A stretch of DNA of 64,000 bases from Sphingomicrobium aestuariivivum (GTDB taxonomy: Bacteria; Pseudomonadota; Alphaproteobacteria; Sphingomonadales; Sphingomonadaceae): NCBI RefSeq assembly GCF_024721585.1, contig NZ_CP102629.1:1426001-1490000 (forward strand). Reading direction: 5' to 3'. Positions 54,186 to 61,926 of this stretch are shown one piece after another (the stretch's first letter is position 1; every line of letters begins with the position of its first letter). A program made the position numbers and the translations under genes. The notes below the pieces were generated by a model. It was given only the letters and a program-made list of their open reading frames with translations, had not been told where the DNA came from and made no database searches.

Positions 54186-56519
54186 ATGGCGACCAAGGCA
54201 GCCAAGGTGACGCGCGGCAAGGGCGGCGCGGGCGAGGCGATTCACGGGTTTTTCGCGAGCATGGTGCGCCGCACGGGCGGCCTCGCGATGGTCCTCGGCG
54301 GGCTGGCGCTGGCGCTGGCGCTCCTGACCCACGAGGCAACCGATGCCTCGCTGTCGACGGCGGCGGGCGGCGTGCCCGAGAACTGGCTCGGCAATTTCGG
54401 CGCCTATGCCAGCGACCTCTTCCTCCAGGCCTTCGGCATGGCCTCCTTCGTTTTCGTGCCGCTGCTGCTGGTCGGCGGATGGCGCCACCTGCGGCTTGCC
54501 GAAACCGGTCATGCCGCGCGCCCCGTGCTGCTCGGCATCGGTAGCGCGATCGGCGTCGGCACCGCGCTGGCGCTCCTCACCGACAGCAGCGTCAGCGAGC
54601 TTCCCGCTGGCTGGGGCGGGCTGGCCGGCATGGGCGGCGCGGGGCTGGTCGAGGCGGCAGTCGGTCTGATCGATGATACGGGGATCGCCGGACCGGTGCG
54701 GCTCTCGCTCCTCATCATCGCCGCGCTCGGCGGGGTAGCGCTCTTCCTGATGGCGCTCGCGCTTCGTGAGGAGGAACGCGAAACGCTGGGCCAGCTGGTG
54801 CCGAGCCGCGAGGCGCTCAAGGCCCCGACCCTGCGTCGCGAGAAATCGTCTAAGCCTCTGAAAGAAAAGAAAAAAGCGGAAAAGCGCGCCCGTCCGCCCC
54901 GCGCGGAGGTCGAGGTCGCCGAGCCCGCCGCGCCCGTCATCGCGGCCGCCAGCCCCAAGCCCAAGCGGCAGGCCAGCGGCCAGCAGGCGAGCCTCGCGCT
55001 GGGCGACGGCTACGAGCTTCCCGCGCTCGACCTCCTCACCCCGCCGGGCGAGGCGATCAACGCCAAGATCGACAAGGCCGCGCTCGAGCGCAACGCGCGT
55101 CTCCTCGAAAGCGTGCTCGAGGATTTCCACGTGCGCGGCGACATCGTCGAGGTGAAGCCCGGCCCCGTCGTCACCATGTACGAGCTCGAACCCGCGAGCG
55201 GCATCAAGGCGAGCCGCGTCATCCAGCTGGCCGACGACATCGCCCGCAATATGTCGGCGCTGTCGGCGCGCGTCGCCACCATCCCGGGACGCAGCGTCAT
55301 CGGTATCGAACTGCCCAACAACGAACGCGACATGGTCAACATGCGCGAACTGCTGGGCTCGGCTGATTTTGCGGGCGACAATCGCTCGCTCCCCATCATC
55401 CTCGGCAAGAATATCGGCGGCGAGCCAGTGATTGCGGATCTCGCGCCCATGCCCCACTTGCTCGTCGCCGGCACCACCGGCTCGGGCAAATCGGTGGGTC
55501 TCAACGCAATGATCATGAGCCTGCTCTATCGCCTCAGCCCCGACGAGTGCCGGATGATCATGATCGATCCCAAGATGCTCGAACTGAGCATCTACGACGA
55601 CATCCCGCACCTCCTCGCCCCCGTCGTGACGGAACCGCAAAAGGCGATCCGCGCGCTCAAATGGACGGTCGAGCAGATGGAAGAGCGCTATCGCATGATG
55701 GCGAGCCTGTCGGTGCGCCAGCTGTCGGGCTTTAACAAGAAGGTCGTCGAGGCCCGCGCCAAGGGCAAGCCATTGGAGCGCAAGGTGCAGACCGGCTATG
55801 ACGCCGACACGGGCCAGCCGACCTATGAGGTGGAAGAGCTCGATTACGCTCCGCTGCCGCAGATCGTGGTGGTGGTCGACGAGCTCGCTGACCTCATGAT
55901 GACCGCGGGCAAGGAAGTCGAATTCCTCATCCAGCGCCTCGCGCAGAAAGCGCGCGCGGCGGGCATCCACCTCATCATGGCCACCCAGCGCCCCTCGGTT
56001 GATGTCATCACCGGCGTCATCAAGGCCAACCTGCCGACCCGAATCAGCTTTGCCGTGACCTCGAAGATCGACAGCCGCACCATCCTCGGCGAACAGGGCG
56101 CCGAACAGCTCCTGGGCAAGGGCGACATGCTCTACATGCCCGGCGGCAAGAAGATCGAGCGCGTCCACGGCCCCTTTGTCTCGGACGAGGAAGTCCGCGC
56201 GGTCGCCGATTTCTGGCGCGCGCAGGGCACGCCCGATTATATCCAGGCGGTCACCGAGGAGCCCGAGGACGGCGGCTTCAGCCTCGATGGCGAGCCGGGC
56301 GGGGAGGACGATGCCGAAACGCAGCAGTTCCGCCAGGCGATCCAGATCGTCGCCACCAGCCAGAAGGCCTCGACCTCCTATCTCCAGCGCCAGCTGCGCG
56401 TGGGCTACAACACCGCCGCGCGCCTGATCGAACGGATGGAGGACGAGGGGCTTGTCGGCCCGCCCGACCATGTCGGCCGCCGCGACGTGCTCATCGACCG
56501 CGACGGCCAGCCGATCTAG
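54186..56519 (+). CDS. ftsK: DNA translocase FtsK
   Basis: About 777 residues. Four N-terminal membrane helices (within 30-195) anchor it at the septum. A charged linker (200-270, KEKKKAEKRARPPRAEVEVAEPAAP) leads to the alpha-beta motor with Walker A (LLVAGTTGSGKSVGLNAMI), Walker B (QIVVVVDELADLMM) and GIHLIMATQRPSVDVITG. The C-terminal gamma winged helix (ASTSYLQRQLRVGYNTAARLIERMEDEGLVGP) reads polar DNA sites and activates XerCD. The second ATG (54186) has better RBS spacing than the one at 54180. The size is normal. Confidence 0.97.
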   Translation: MATKAAKVTRGKGGAGEAIHGFFASMVRRTGGLAMVLGGLALALALLTHEATDASLSTAAGGVPENWLGNFGAYASDLFLQAFGMASFVFVPLLLVGGWRHLRLAETGHAARPVLLGIGSAIGVGTALALLTDSSVSELPAGWGGLAGMGGAGLVEAAVGLIDDTGIAGPVRLSLLIIAALGGVALFLMALALREEERETLGQLVPSREALKAPTLRREKSSKPLKEKKKAEKRARPPRAEVEVAEPAAPVIAAASPKPKRQASGQQASLALGDGYELPALDLLTPPGEAINAKIDKAALERNARLLESVLEDFHVRGDIVEVKPGPVVTMYELEPASGIKASRVIQLADDIARNMSALSARVATIPGRSVIGIELPNNERDMVNMRELLGSADFAGDNRSLPIILGKNIGGEPVIADLAPMPHLLVAGTTGSGKSVGLNAMIMSLLYRLSPDECRMIMIDPKMLELSIYDDIPHLLAPVVTEPQKAIRALKWTVEQMEERYRMMASLSVRQLSGFNKKVVEARAKGKPLERKVQTGYDADTGQPTYEVEELDYAPLPQIVVVVDELADLMMTAGKEVEFLIQRLAQKARAAGIHLIMATQRPSVDVITGVIKANLPTRISFAVTSKIDSRTILGEQGAEQLLGKGDMLYMPGGKKIERVHGPFVSDEEVRAVADFWRAQGTPDYIQAVTEEPEDGGFSLDGEPGGEDDAETQQFRQAIQIVATSQKASTSYLQRQLRVGYNTAARLIERMEDEGLVGPPDHVGRRDVLIDRDGQPI

Positions 56520-56618
56520 CCACTCGTTTCGGCTGAACACGACGGAACGCGCGGGTTCAGTACGCATTCAACCGTGGATGCCCATCAGGGGCGACAAGGT
56601 TTTTCAGGAGTTCTGCCG

Positions 56619-57233
56619 ATGTTTTCACTGGCCAAGCAGCTTGCTTTCCCCGTCGCGGCGGTCGCCGCCGTGGCCGTTGCCGCCCCCGTCGAGGCGCAGA
56701 GCAGCAAGGCGAGCATCGACCAGGTCGAGCGTCATCTCGGCGCGACGCGCTCGATGACCGCTACCTTCACCCAGACCGATGGCAGGAACCGCTCGATCTC
56801 GGGCGAATTGTCCCTGAAGCGCCCGGGCAAGGTGCGCTTCGACTATGGTGCCAATGCCGACATGCTCCTTGTCGGTGACGGGGCGAACCTGCACTTCATC
56901 GATTATGAGGTCGGGCAGAAGTCGAGTTGGGAGATCGCCAACTCGCCGCTCTCGGTGCTGTTGCAGAACAATCCGAACCTCGGCCGCATCGCGCGGATCG
57001 TGCCGAGCCGCGATGATCGCGTCGTGATCGTGCGCGCCCGCGATGCGCGCCGTCCCGAATTCGGCACCCTCATCCTCGCCTTCACCAAGAATGGCGCCTA
57101 TCCGGGCGGTCTTCGCCTCGAGGGCTGGACCGCGATCGATGCGCAGAACAAGCGCACGGCCGTGACGCTCAAGAACCAGCGCTACAATGTGAGCATTCCG
57201 GACAGCAAGTTCGCCTATCGTGATCCAGCATAA
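56619..57233 (+). CDS. lolA: Outer-membrane lipoprotein carrier protein LolA
   Basis: A 204-residue periplasmic protein. Signal peptide to about residue 27 (FPVAAVAAVAVAAPVEAQ). Mature part: VERHLGATRSMTATFTQTDGRNRSISGELSLKRPGKVRFDY, LLVGDGANLHFIDYEVGQ and TAVTLKNQRYNVSIPDSKFAY, the beta-sheet half-barrel of LolA that ferries lipoproteins from LolCDE to LolB. AGGAG precedes the ATG. It lies 99 bases after ftsK, its usual neighbour. Confidence 0.92.
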   Translation: MFSLAKQLAFPVAAVAAVAVAAPVEAQSSKASIDQVERHLGATRSMTATFTQTDGRNRSISGELSLKRPGKVRFDYGANADMLLVGDGANLHFIDYEVGQKSSWEIANSPLSVLLQNNPNLGRIARIVPSRDDRVVIVRARDARRPEFGTLILAFTKNGAYPGGLRLEGWTAIDAQNKRTAVTLKNQRYNVSIPDSKFAYRDPA

Positions 57234-57389
57234 GGGTTTTTTGGGTTTCGATTGTAAACGTGTTCAGCAATTTGAAAGCTTGCGAATCGTAATATCCTTT
57301 TGATCGTCGATGTCCGGGGTTTCCCCCTGTTACCCGGTGATATCGACCTTCGCCTTGCGTGACGAACGCTAGGTCGGCCCTCGCTCCAC

Positions 57390-57415
57390 GCCCCCGGAGC
57401 GGGGGCCTTTTGTTT
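57390..57415 (+). terminator. Strong Rho-independent terminator; the preceding spacer may encode a small RNA
   Basis: GCCCCCG and CGGGGGC form a 7-bp stem around GAG, followed by CTTTTGTTT. It ends a 156-base stretch (57234-57389) with no ORF, which holds an AT-rich segment (ttgaaagcttgcgaatcgtaatatcc) with one GAATC site, then hairpin-forming ggggtttcccc. This is either lolA's 3' region or a separate short RNA. Confidence 0.7.
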
Positions 57416-57483
57416 GGCCGGTGCCAATCATTTGAAAGGGCGGGGAGGGGCGGCTAAGGGTCGTTGCGATCCCTTCTTTCCCA

Positions 57484-58290
57484 ATGCGAAAGTCCCCCGT
57501 GACCCGTCTCAAGATTGCCAGCTGGAACATCAACTCGGTCCGCGCGCGTCCCGACCTCGTCAGCCGTTTCCTCGAACAGTCCAATCCCGACATCCTCTGC
57601 CTGCAGGAAACGAAGGCCGACAACAACGCCTTCCCCAAGAACTTCTTCACCGATCGCGGCTACGACCATATCGCGCTCAATGGCCAGCGGATGCACCACG
57701 GGGTGGCGACCATCTCGAAGGTCCCGCTCGAAGAGGACCTGCGCCATGACTGGCAGGACAATGGCGAGGCGCGTCACATCGGCGTGCGGGTCGCCGGGCA
57801 GTTCCGGCTCGAAAATGTCTACATCCCCGCGGGAGGCGACATTCCCGACCGCAACGAGAACCCGAAATTCGGCCAGAAACTCGATTTCCTTGAGCGCATG
57901 ACGTCGTGGGCTCAAAAGTTGGCTGAGCCGACTTTGCTCGTTGGTGACTTCAATGTGGCACCGCTGGAGTGTGACGTCTGGAGCCACAAGGCGCTCCTCA
58001 AGGTCGTCAGCCACACGCCGGTCGAGGTCGAAGCGCTGTCGCGGTTGCAAGAGGCGCATGACTGGGTCGACCTCGGGCGCAAGTTCATTCCCGCGCCGCA
58101 GCGCTGCTACACCTGGTGGAGCTATCGCTCGAAGGACTACACCAAGAACGATCGCGGACGCCGCCTCGACCATATGTGGGCGAGCCCCGTGCTGGCCGAG
58201 AAGGTCGTCGCCCATGAAGTGCACGAGCCCGTGCGCGGTTGGGAAAAGCCCTCGGACCATGTCCCGCTCGTCTGCGAGGTCGCGCTTTGA
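57484..58290 (+). CDS. xth: Exodeoxyribonuclease III / AP endonuclease
   Basis: A 268-residue enzyme of base-excision repair. Motifs of the exonuclease-endonuclease-phosphatase fold: KIASWNINSVRARPD, ILCLQETKAD, VYIPAGGD, LLVGDFNVAPLECDVW, DHMWASPVLA, KPSDHVPLVCEV. Catalytic N, E, D and H residues are visible. The ATG at 57484 is used; a GTG at 57499 is possible and neither has a strong RBS. ribA starts in its stop codon (TGATG). Confidence 0.92.
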   Translation: MRKSPVTRLKIASWNINSVRARPDLVSRFLEQSNPDILCLQETKADNNAFPKNFFTDRGYDHIALNGQRMHHGVATISKVPLEEDLRHDWQDNGEARHIGVRVAGQFRLENVYIPAGGDIPDRNENPKFGQKLDFLERMTSWAQKLAEPTLLVGDFNVAPLECDVWSHKALLKVVSHTPVEVEALSRLQEAHDWVDLGRKFIPAPQRCYTWWSYRSKDYTKNDRGRRLDHMWASPVLAEKVVAHEVHEPVRGWEKPSDHVPLVCEVAL

Positions 58291-59333
58291 TGGCAATCCT
58301 CTCTCTCGAGCGCGCGGTTGCCCGGCTGAGGCTGGGCCAGCCGATTGCGATCGAGGGACGCGAGGGGCGGATCACCTTCCTCCCGCTTGAAAGTGCGAGC
58401 GAAGCGATGCGCGGCGAAGTCGAAGCCGGCAAGGGCGCGCTGCTGCTGAGCGGCGAACGTGCGGCGGTGTTGGGGCTTGGCAACCAGAAGGACGCCGCGA
58501 ACGAGGATCGCGCGACGCGGATCGCGCCCGCCGATTGGTTCGACCATGAAACGGCGATGGCGCTCGTTGACGCGGGCCGCGACTTCGACCGCGCGCCGAC
58601 CGGACCGGTGACCACGCAAGCCGCGGGGCCACTCGACGGCGCGGCCTTGGCGCTCCTGCGCTTTGCGGGACTCTTGCCGGCCGCGCGTATCCTCGGCAAC
58701 GACTTGGCGGTCGACGCCGTGCCTGTCTCCGCCTTTGCCGAAGCGCGGCGCAGCGTCACGCTCGTCTCGCGAGCGCAGATCCCGCTGCACGACCTGCCGT
58801 CCTCGCAAATGGCGGTTTTTCGGGACCACCAGACCGGCGCCGAGCATGCGGCGATGATCCTCGGCGCCTTCGGTGGCGAGCCGCCGCTGGTGCGGCTCCA
58901 TTCGGAATGCCTGACGGGCGATGTCTTCGGCAGCCTCAAATGCGATTGTGGGCCGCAGCTCGACGAGGCGATGCGGCTGATCGGCGCGGGCGGGGGCGGG
59001 ATCCTCCTTTACCTTCGCCAGGAAGGGCGCGGCATCGGGCTCGCCAACAAGCTGCGCGCCTATGCGCTACAGGACCGCGGGCTCGACACCGTCGATGCCA
59101 ACCGTCGCCTCGGCTTTGCCGACGATGCGCGTGATTATGGCCTTGCCGCCGCGATGCTCGAGGCATTGGGCGTGCGCGAGGTGCGGCTGCTCACCAACAA
59201 TCCCAACAAGATGGCAGGGCTGGAGGCCGAAGGCGTGCGCGTCGTCGAGCGCGTCGCGCACCATCTGCCGACCAATCCGCACAATGCCGATTATATCGCG
59301 ACCAAGAAGGCCCGCTCGGGCCATCTCGACTAG
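58290..59333 (+). CDS. ribA: GTP cyclohydrolase II with a long N-terminal extension
   Basis: A 347-residue protein; free-standing RibA is usually about 200. The C-terminal domain (about 140-347) has VRLHSECLTGDVFGSLKCDCGPQLDEAM with the zinc Cys residues, LYLRQEGRGIGLANKLRAYALQD and RLLTNNPNKMAGLE. It opens GTP for riboflavin synthesis. The N-terminal ~135 residues (RLGQPIAIEGREGRITFLPLE) occupy the place of a RibB domain but lack its acidic metal-binding signature. The start overlaps the xth stop by one base. Confidence 0.9.
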   Translation: MAILSLERAVARLRLGQPIAIEGREGRITFLPLESASEAMRGEVEAGKGALLLSGERAAVLGLGNQKDAANEDRATRIAPADWFDHETAMALVDAGRDFDRAPTGPVTTQAAGPLDGAALALLRFAGLLPAARILGNDLAVDAVPVSAFAEARRSVTLVSRAQIPLHDLPSSQMAVFRDHQTGAEHAAMILGAFGGEPPLVRLHSECLTGDVFGSLKCDCGPQLDEAMRLIGAGGGGILLYLRQEGRGIGLANKLRAYALQDRGLDTVDANRRLGFADDARDYGLAAAMLEALGVREVRLLTNNPNKMAGLEAEGVRVVERVAHHLPTNPHNADYIATKKARSGHLD

Positions 59334-59338
59334 GCTCG

Positions 59339-59986
59339 TCAGCCGCGCGGTCCAAACAGCGCGGTCCCCACGCGCACCGCGGTGGCGCCGAGCATCGCCG
59401 CTTCTTCGACATCGTGAGTCATGCCCATCGACAGGCCGTCCACGCCGTGGCGCCGCGCCAATTCGGCGAGTAGAGCGAAAAAAGGCGAGCTTTCGAGCTC
59501 AGCGGGCGGGATGCACATCAGCCCCTTGATCTTCAGGCCCTTGTCCTTCGCCATTGCGAGCAGGTCGCCGAGTTCGGTGACCGCGACGCCGCCCTTCTGC
59601 TCCTCGGCACCGATATTGACCTGGACATAGAGGTCGGGCTGGCGGCCCTGCGTCTCGACCGCCTTGGCGATCGCCTTCAGGAGCGAGGGGCGGTCGAGCG
59701 AGTGGATCGCGTCGAACAGCGCCACCGCTTCCTCCGCCTTGTTCGACTGGAGCTGGCCGACCATGTGCAGCCGCACATCGGGATATTCTTCGCGCAGCGC
59801 GGGCCATTTGTCGGCCGCTTCCTGCACGCGGTTCTCGCCGAAGTCGCGCTGCCCCGCCTCGAGCAGGGGACGGATCTCCTCCGCACTACGCGTCTTGGAG
59901 ACCGCGACCAGCGTCGGCAGGGTGTCGCGACCCGATCGCTTGGCGGCTAGCGCGATCCGCGCTTTGACTTCTTCCAGCTTGTGCAT
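59339..59986 (-). CDS. YggS-family PLP-binding protein
   Basis: A 215-residue alanine-racemase-N-fold protein. PLP lysine in LVAVSKTRSAEEI. Family signatures: FGENRVQEAADKW, HMVGQLQSNKAEEAV, LYVQVNIGAEEQKGGV, GLMCIPP and LSMGMTHDVEEAAMLGATAVRVGTALFG. YggS proteins keep vitamin B6 and amino acid pools in balance. The ATG at 59986 (MHKLEEVKARI) is used. It is divergent from the ThiE-like gene, 22 bases between starts. Confidence 0.93.
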   Translation of the reverse strand: MHKLEEVKARIALAAKRSGRDTLPTLVAVSKTRSAEEIRPLLEAGQRDFGENRVQEAADKWPALREEYPDVRLHMVGQLQSNKAEEAVALFDAIHSLDRPSLLKAIAKAVETQGRQPDLYVQVNIGAEEQKGGVAVTELGDLLAMAKDKGLKIKGLMCIPPAELESSPFFALLAELARRHGVDGLSMGMTHDVEEAAMLGATAVRVGTALFGPRG

Positions 59987-60008
59987 GGGGCGCGCTATAG
60001 GAGAGGCG

Positions 60009-60527
60009 ATGCTTCCCCGCCAGACCCTCTTCACCGACGACCGATTGGGCGACCGGCTATGGCCCACCCTGGAGGCCTTGCCGCGCGGCAGCGGGGTGGT
60101 GCTACGCCATGATTCGATGCCCGAAGAGGAGCGCGAACGGCTTGCGATGGAGGTCGCGCGCCTCGCGCGGGCGCGCGGGCTGCTGCTGTCGGTTGCCGGC
60201 GACGTGGCACTGGCGGTGCGGGCGGGAGCGGTGATGGTCCACCGGCCCGACGGCCCGAGCTTCGGCCTGCCGTTCAGCCTCCCCGTCCACGACGAAGCCG
60301 AGGCCCTCGACGCACGCCGTCGCGGCGCCGCGCTGGCCTATGTCTCGCCGGTGCATGCCACGGCCTCGCATCCCGGCGCTCCGGCGCTAGGCGAAGCGGC
60401 GGCGATCCGGCTTGCGCGCCTCGCCGCCATGCCCGCCATCGCGCTCGGCGGGATGGACGCAGGACGCTATCGTCCGCTGGCCGCCCACTTCGCGGGATGG
60501 GCCGCGATTAGCGCGCTAAAAACGTAA
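60009..60527 (+). CDS. ThiE/TenI-like thiamine phosphate synthase fold protein
   Basis: A 172-residue TIM-barrel protein: TLFTDDRLGDRLWPTLEALPRGSGVVLRHD, GLLLSVAGDVALAVRAGAVMVHRPD, LAYVSPVHATASHPGAPALG and MPAIALGGMDAGRY. This is the truncated ThiE/TenI group. True ThiE has about 210 residues and the diphosphate-binding G-x-GP-F/VT signature; that is not clear here, so the substrate is uncertain. AGGAGA precedes the ATG. Confidence 0.75.
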   Translation: MLPRQTLFTDDRLGDRLWPTLEALPRGSGVVLRHDSMPEEERERLAMEVARLARARGLLLSVAGDVALAVRAGAVMVHRPDGPSFGLPFSLPVHDEAEALDARRRGAALAYVSPVHATASHPGAPALGEAAAIRLARLAAMPAIALGGMDAGRYRPLAAHFAGWAAISALKT

Positions 60528-60545
60528 GTTTTTCAGGGACTTAAG

Positions 60546-61304
60546 CTAGAATTTCAGCTTGGTGCCGACGTAGACCGCTTGGCTGTCGAAGCGCTGGCCG
60601 TCGACATTGGCCTCGGGGAGGCGTTCCTGGTCGATGCGGTAACGGACGCCGCCGGTGATGGCGATGTTGTTGGTGATCTTGACCGCGCCGCCGACGTCGA
60701 GCGCATAGCTGTCGGTGGCGCGCACGCCGGGCACGGCACGCGTGGTCTCGCGATCGGCCGAAACGGCGACCTGCCCGCTCACCTTGCTGCCATAGCTCAG
60801 GCCGACGCGAGCGCGATCACGATTGAGCAGCGCGGGGCCGCCCTGGTTGTTCTGTTCTGCCACCTCGGTGGTGAGACGGAAGCGCTTCCAGCCGACGTCG
60901 ACGCCGAGATCGTAGTTGCTCGGCGTGAGGGTGGCGGTGCGGCGCTGGCTGTCGACCGCCTCGGCGACGCGGCGCGTCGGTGCGGGCGTGGCTGCGGCGC
61001 TCGAGGATCCGCGGACGGCGACCTTCACCTTGGGCGTGTCCTCGCCCTTCGATCCGGCGGGCGTGAAGCTCAGCGCCTCGCCCTGCCGTTCGGCGAAGGC
61101 GGCGGCGAGCCGCGGGTCACCGCCGGCCGGCGTGAAGCGTCCGGTCGGGGTGCGGCTCGGCGGTGCCTCGACACCGGTCTGCGCGAAATTGACGGCGGCG
61201 ATGGCGGGAATCGACGTTGCAGCGAGGCCGAGGGCGAGCGCAATGCCGACGCCCGCGCTGCCGCGAGCGAGTCGATTCGCTTGTTTCTGCCCCTGTACGT
61301 CCAC
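60546..61304 (-). CDS. Exported protein with predicted outer-membrane beta-barrel C-terminus (252 aa)
   Basis: A 252-residue protein with a GTG start, GGAG eight bases upstream, and a signal peptide (IALALGLAATSIPAIAA, residues 20-36). A Pro/Ala-rich middle (40-115) precedes amphipathic beta-strands (YDLGVDVGWKRFRLTTEV, RARVGLSYGSKVSGQVAVSADR, IAITGGVRYRID), and the chain ends VYVGTKLKF. A terminal Phe with alternating hydrophobic residues is the outer-membrane barrel signature. Such small barrels occur unnamed in sphingomonads. It is divergent from the DUF3576 gene across a GANTC-rich region. Confidence 0.72.
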   Translation of the reverse strand: MDVQGQKQANRLARGSAGVGIALALGLAATSIPAIAAVNFAQTGVEAPPSRTPTGRFTPAGGDPRLAAAFAERQGEALSFTPAGSKGEDTPKVKVAVRGSSSAAATPAPTRRVAEAVDSQRRTATLTPSNYDLGVDVGWKRFRLTTEVAEQNNQGGPALLNRDRARVGLSYGSKVSGQVAVSADRETTRAVPGVRATDSYALDVGGAVKITNNIAITGGVRYRIDQERLPEANVDGQRFDSQAVYVGTKLKF

Positions 61305-61310
61305 TAATAC

Positions 61311-61399
61311 GACTCCAATCCTTGCATGGACTCATAGCCTGACAGACCTGTTCGTTCCATGACTCAGAATCCGGTTTCGTGCCGACTGTGTCATGAGTC
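61311..61399. promoter_or_regulatory. Cluster of GANTC (CcrM methylation) sites in a divergent promoter region
   Basis: Five GANTC sites occur within 89 bases (61311, 61329, 61361, 61367, 61395), and two more overlap the start of the adjacent barrel gene (61269, 61274). CcrM methylates GANTC in alphaproteobacteria and GcrA reads the methylated sites at cell-cycle promoters. At the base composition here fewer than one would be expected in this length. The sites lie between the barrel gene and the DUF3576-leuS genes. Confidence 0.55.
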
Positions 61400-61478
61400 C
61401 CACAATGATCCTCCTTCACAAGGGGGAGGCATGGGGCTAGGCACGGTTGAAAGACCATCAGTTGCGAGGCCTATCGTC

Positions 61479-61922
61479 ATGAAATTCCCCCTTTCCACCG
61501 GATTGATCGCTGCCAGCGCGCTGGCCCTCTCGGCCTGCGGCGGCGGCAACAAGGCGATGGCGCCGGTCGCAATGGCGCCCTCGGCGATGACCCAGATCGG
61601 TGTGAACGCCTATCTGTACCAGGCCGCGGTCGACACGCTGAGCTTCGCCCCGCTGCTCCAGGCCGATGCCACCAACGGCGTCGTGCTGACCGACTGGTAT
61701 GCCGATCCCAACACCCCGGGTGAGCGCATCAAGCTGACCGCCGCGATCCTCGATGCCGCGCTGCGGGCCGACGCCGTGCGCGTCACCGCCGTGCGCGAGG
61801 TGAACCAGAACGGCATGTGGGTCGTCGCCCCCGTCGAGGCCGCCACCGTGCAGAAGCTCGAGGACATCATCCTCACCCGCGCGCGCGACATCCGCCGCAC
61901 CACCATCGCACCCGCAGGATAA
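61479..61922 (+). CDS. DUF3576 domain lipoprotein
   Basis: A 147-residue lipoprotein: signal MKFPLSTGLIAASALALSACGGG with lipobox LSAC. The mature part has IGVNAYLYQAAVDTLSFAPLLQADATNGVVLTDWYADPNTPGERIKLT and ADAVRVTAVREVN, the DUF3576 pattern of an envelope protein of unknown role. It regularly precedes leuS in alphaproteobacteria, four bases upstream here. The ATG at 61479 is the start that gives a proper signal peptide. Confidence 0.88.
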   Translation: MKFPLSTGLIAASALALSACGGGNKAMAPVAMAPSAMTQIGVNAYLYQAAVDTLSFAPLLQADATNGVVLTDWYADPNTPGERIKLTAAILDAALRADAVRVTAVREVNQNGMWVVAPVEAATVQKLEDIILTRARDIRRTTIAPAG

Positions 61923-61926
61923 ACCA

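Noticed and set aside
54156-56567. 803-codon open frame on the minus strand across ftsK
   Set aside because: It is the antisense shadow of a high-GC coding region: His/Arg/Asp-rich with no domain, and it ignores the FtsK motifs in the other strand.
57300-57310. TTGATCGTCGA as a possible FNR site upstream of xth
   Set aside because: The second half-site ATCAA is missing.
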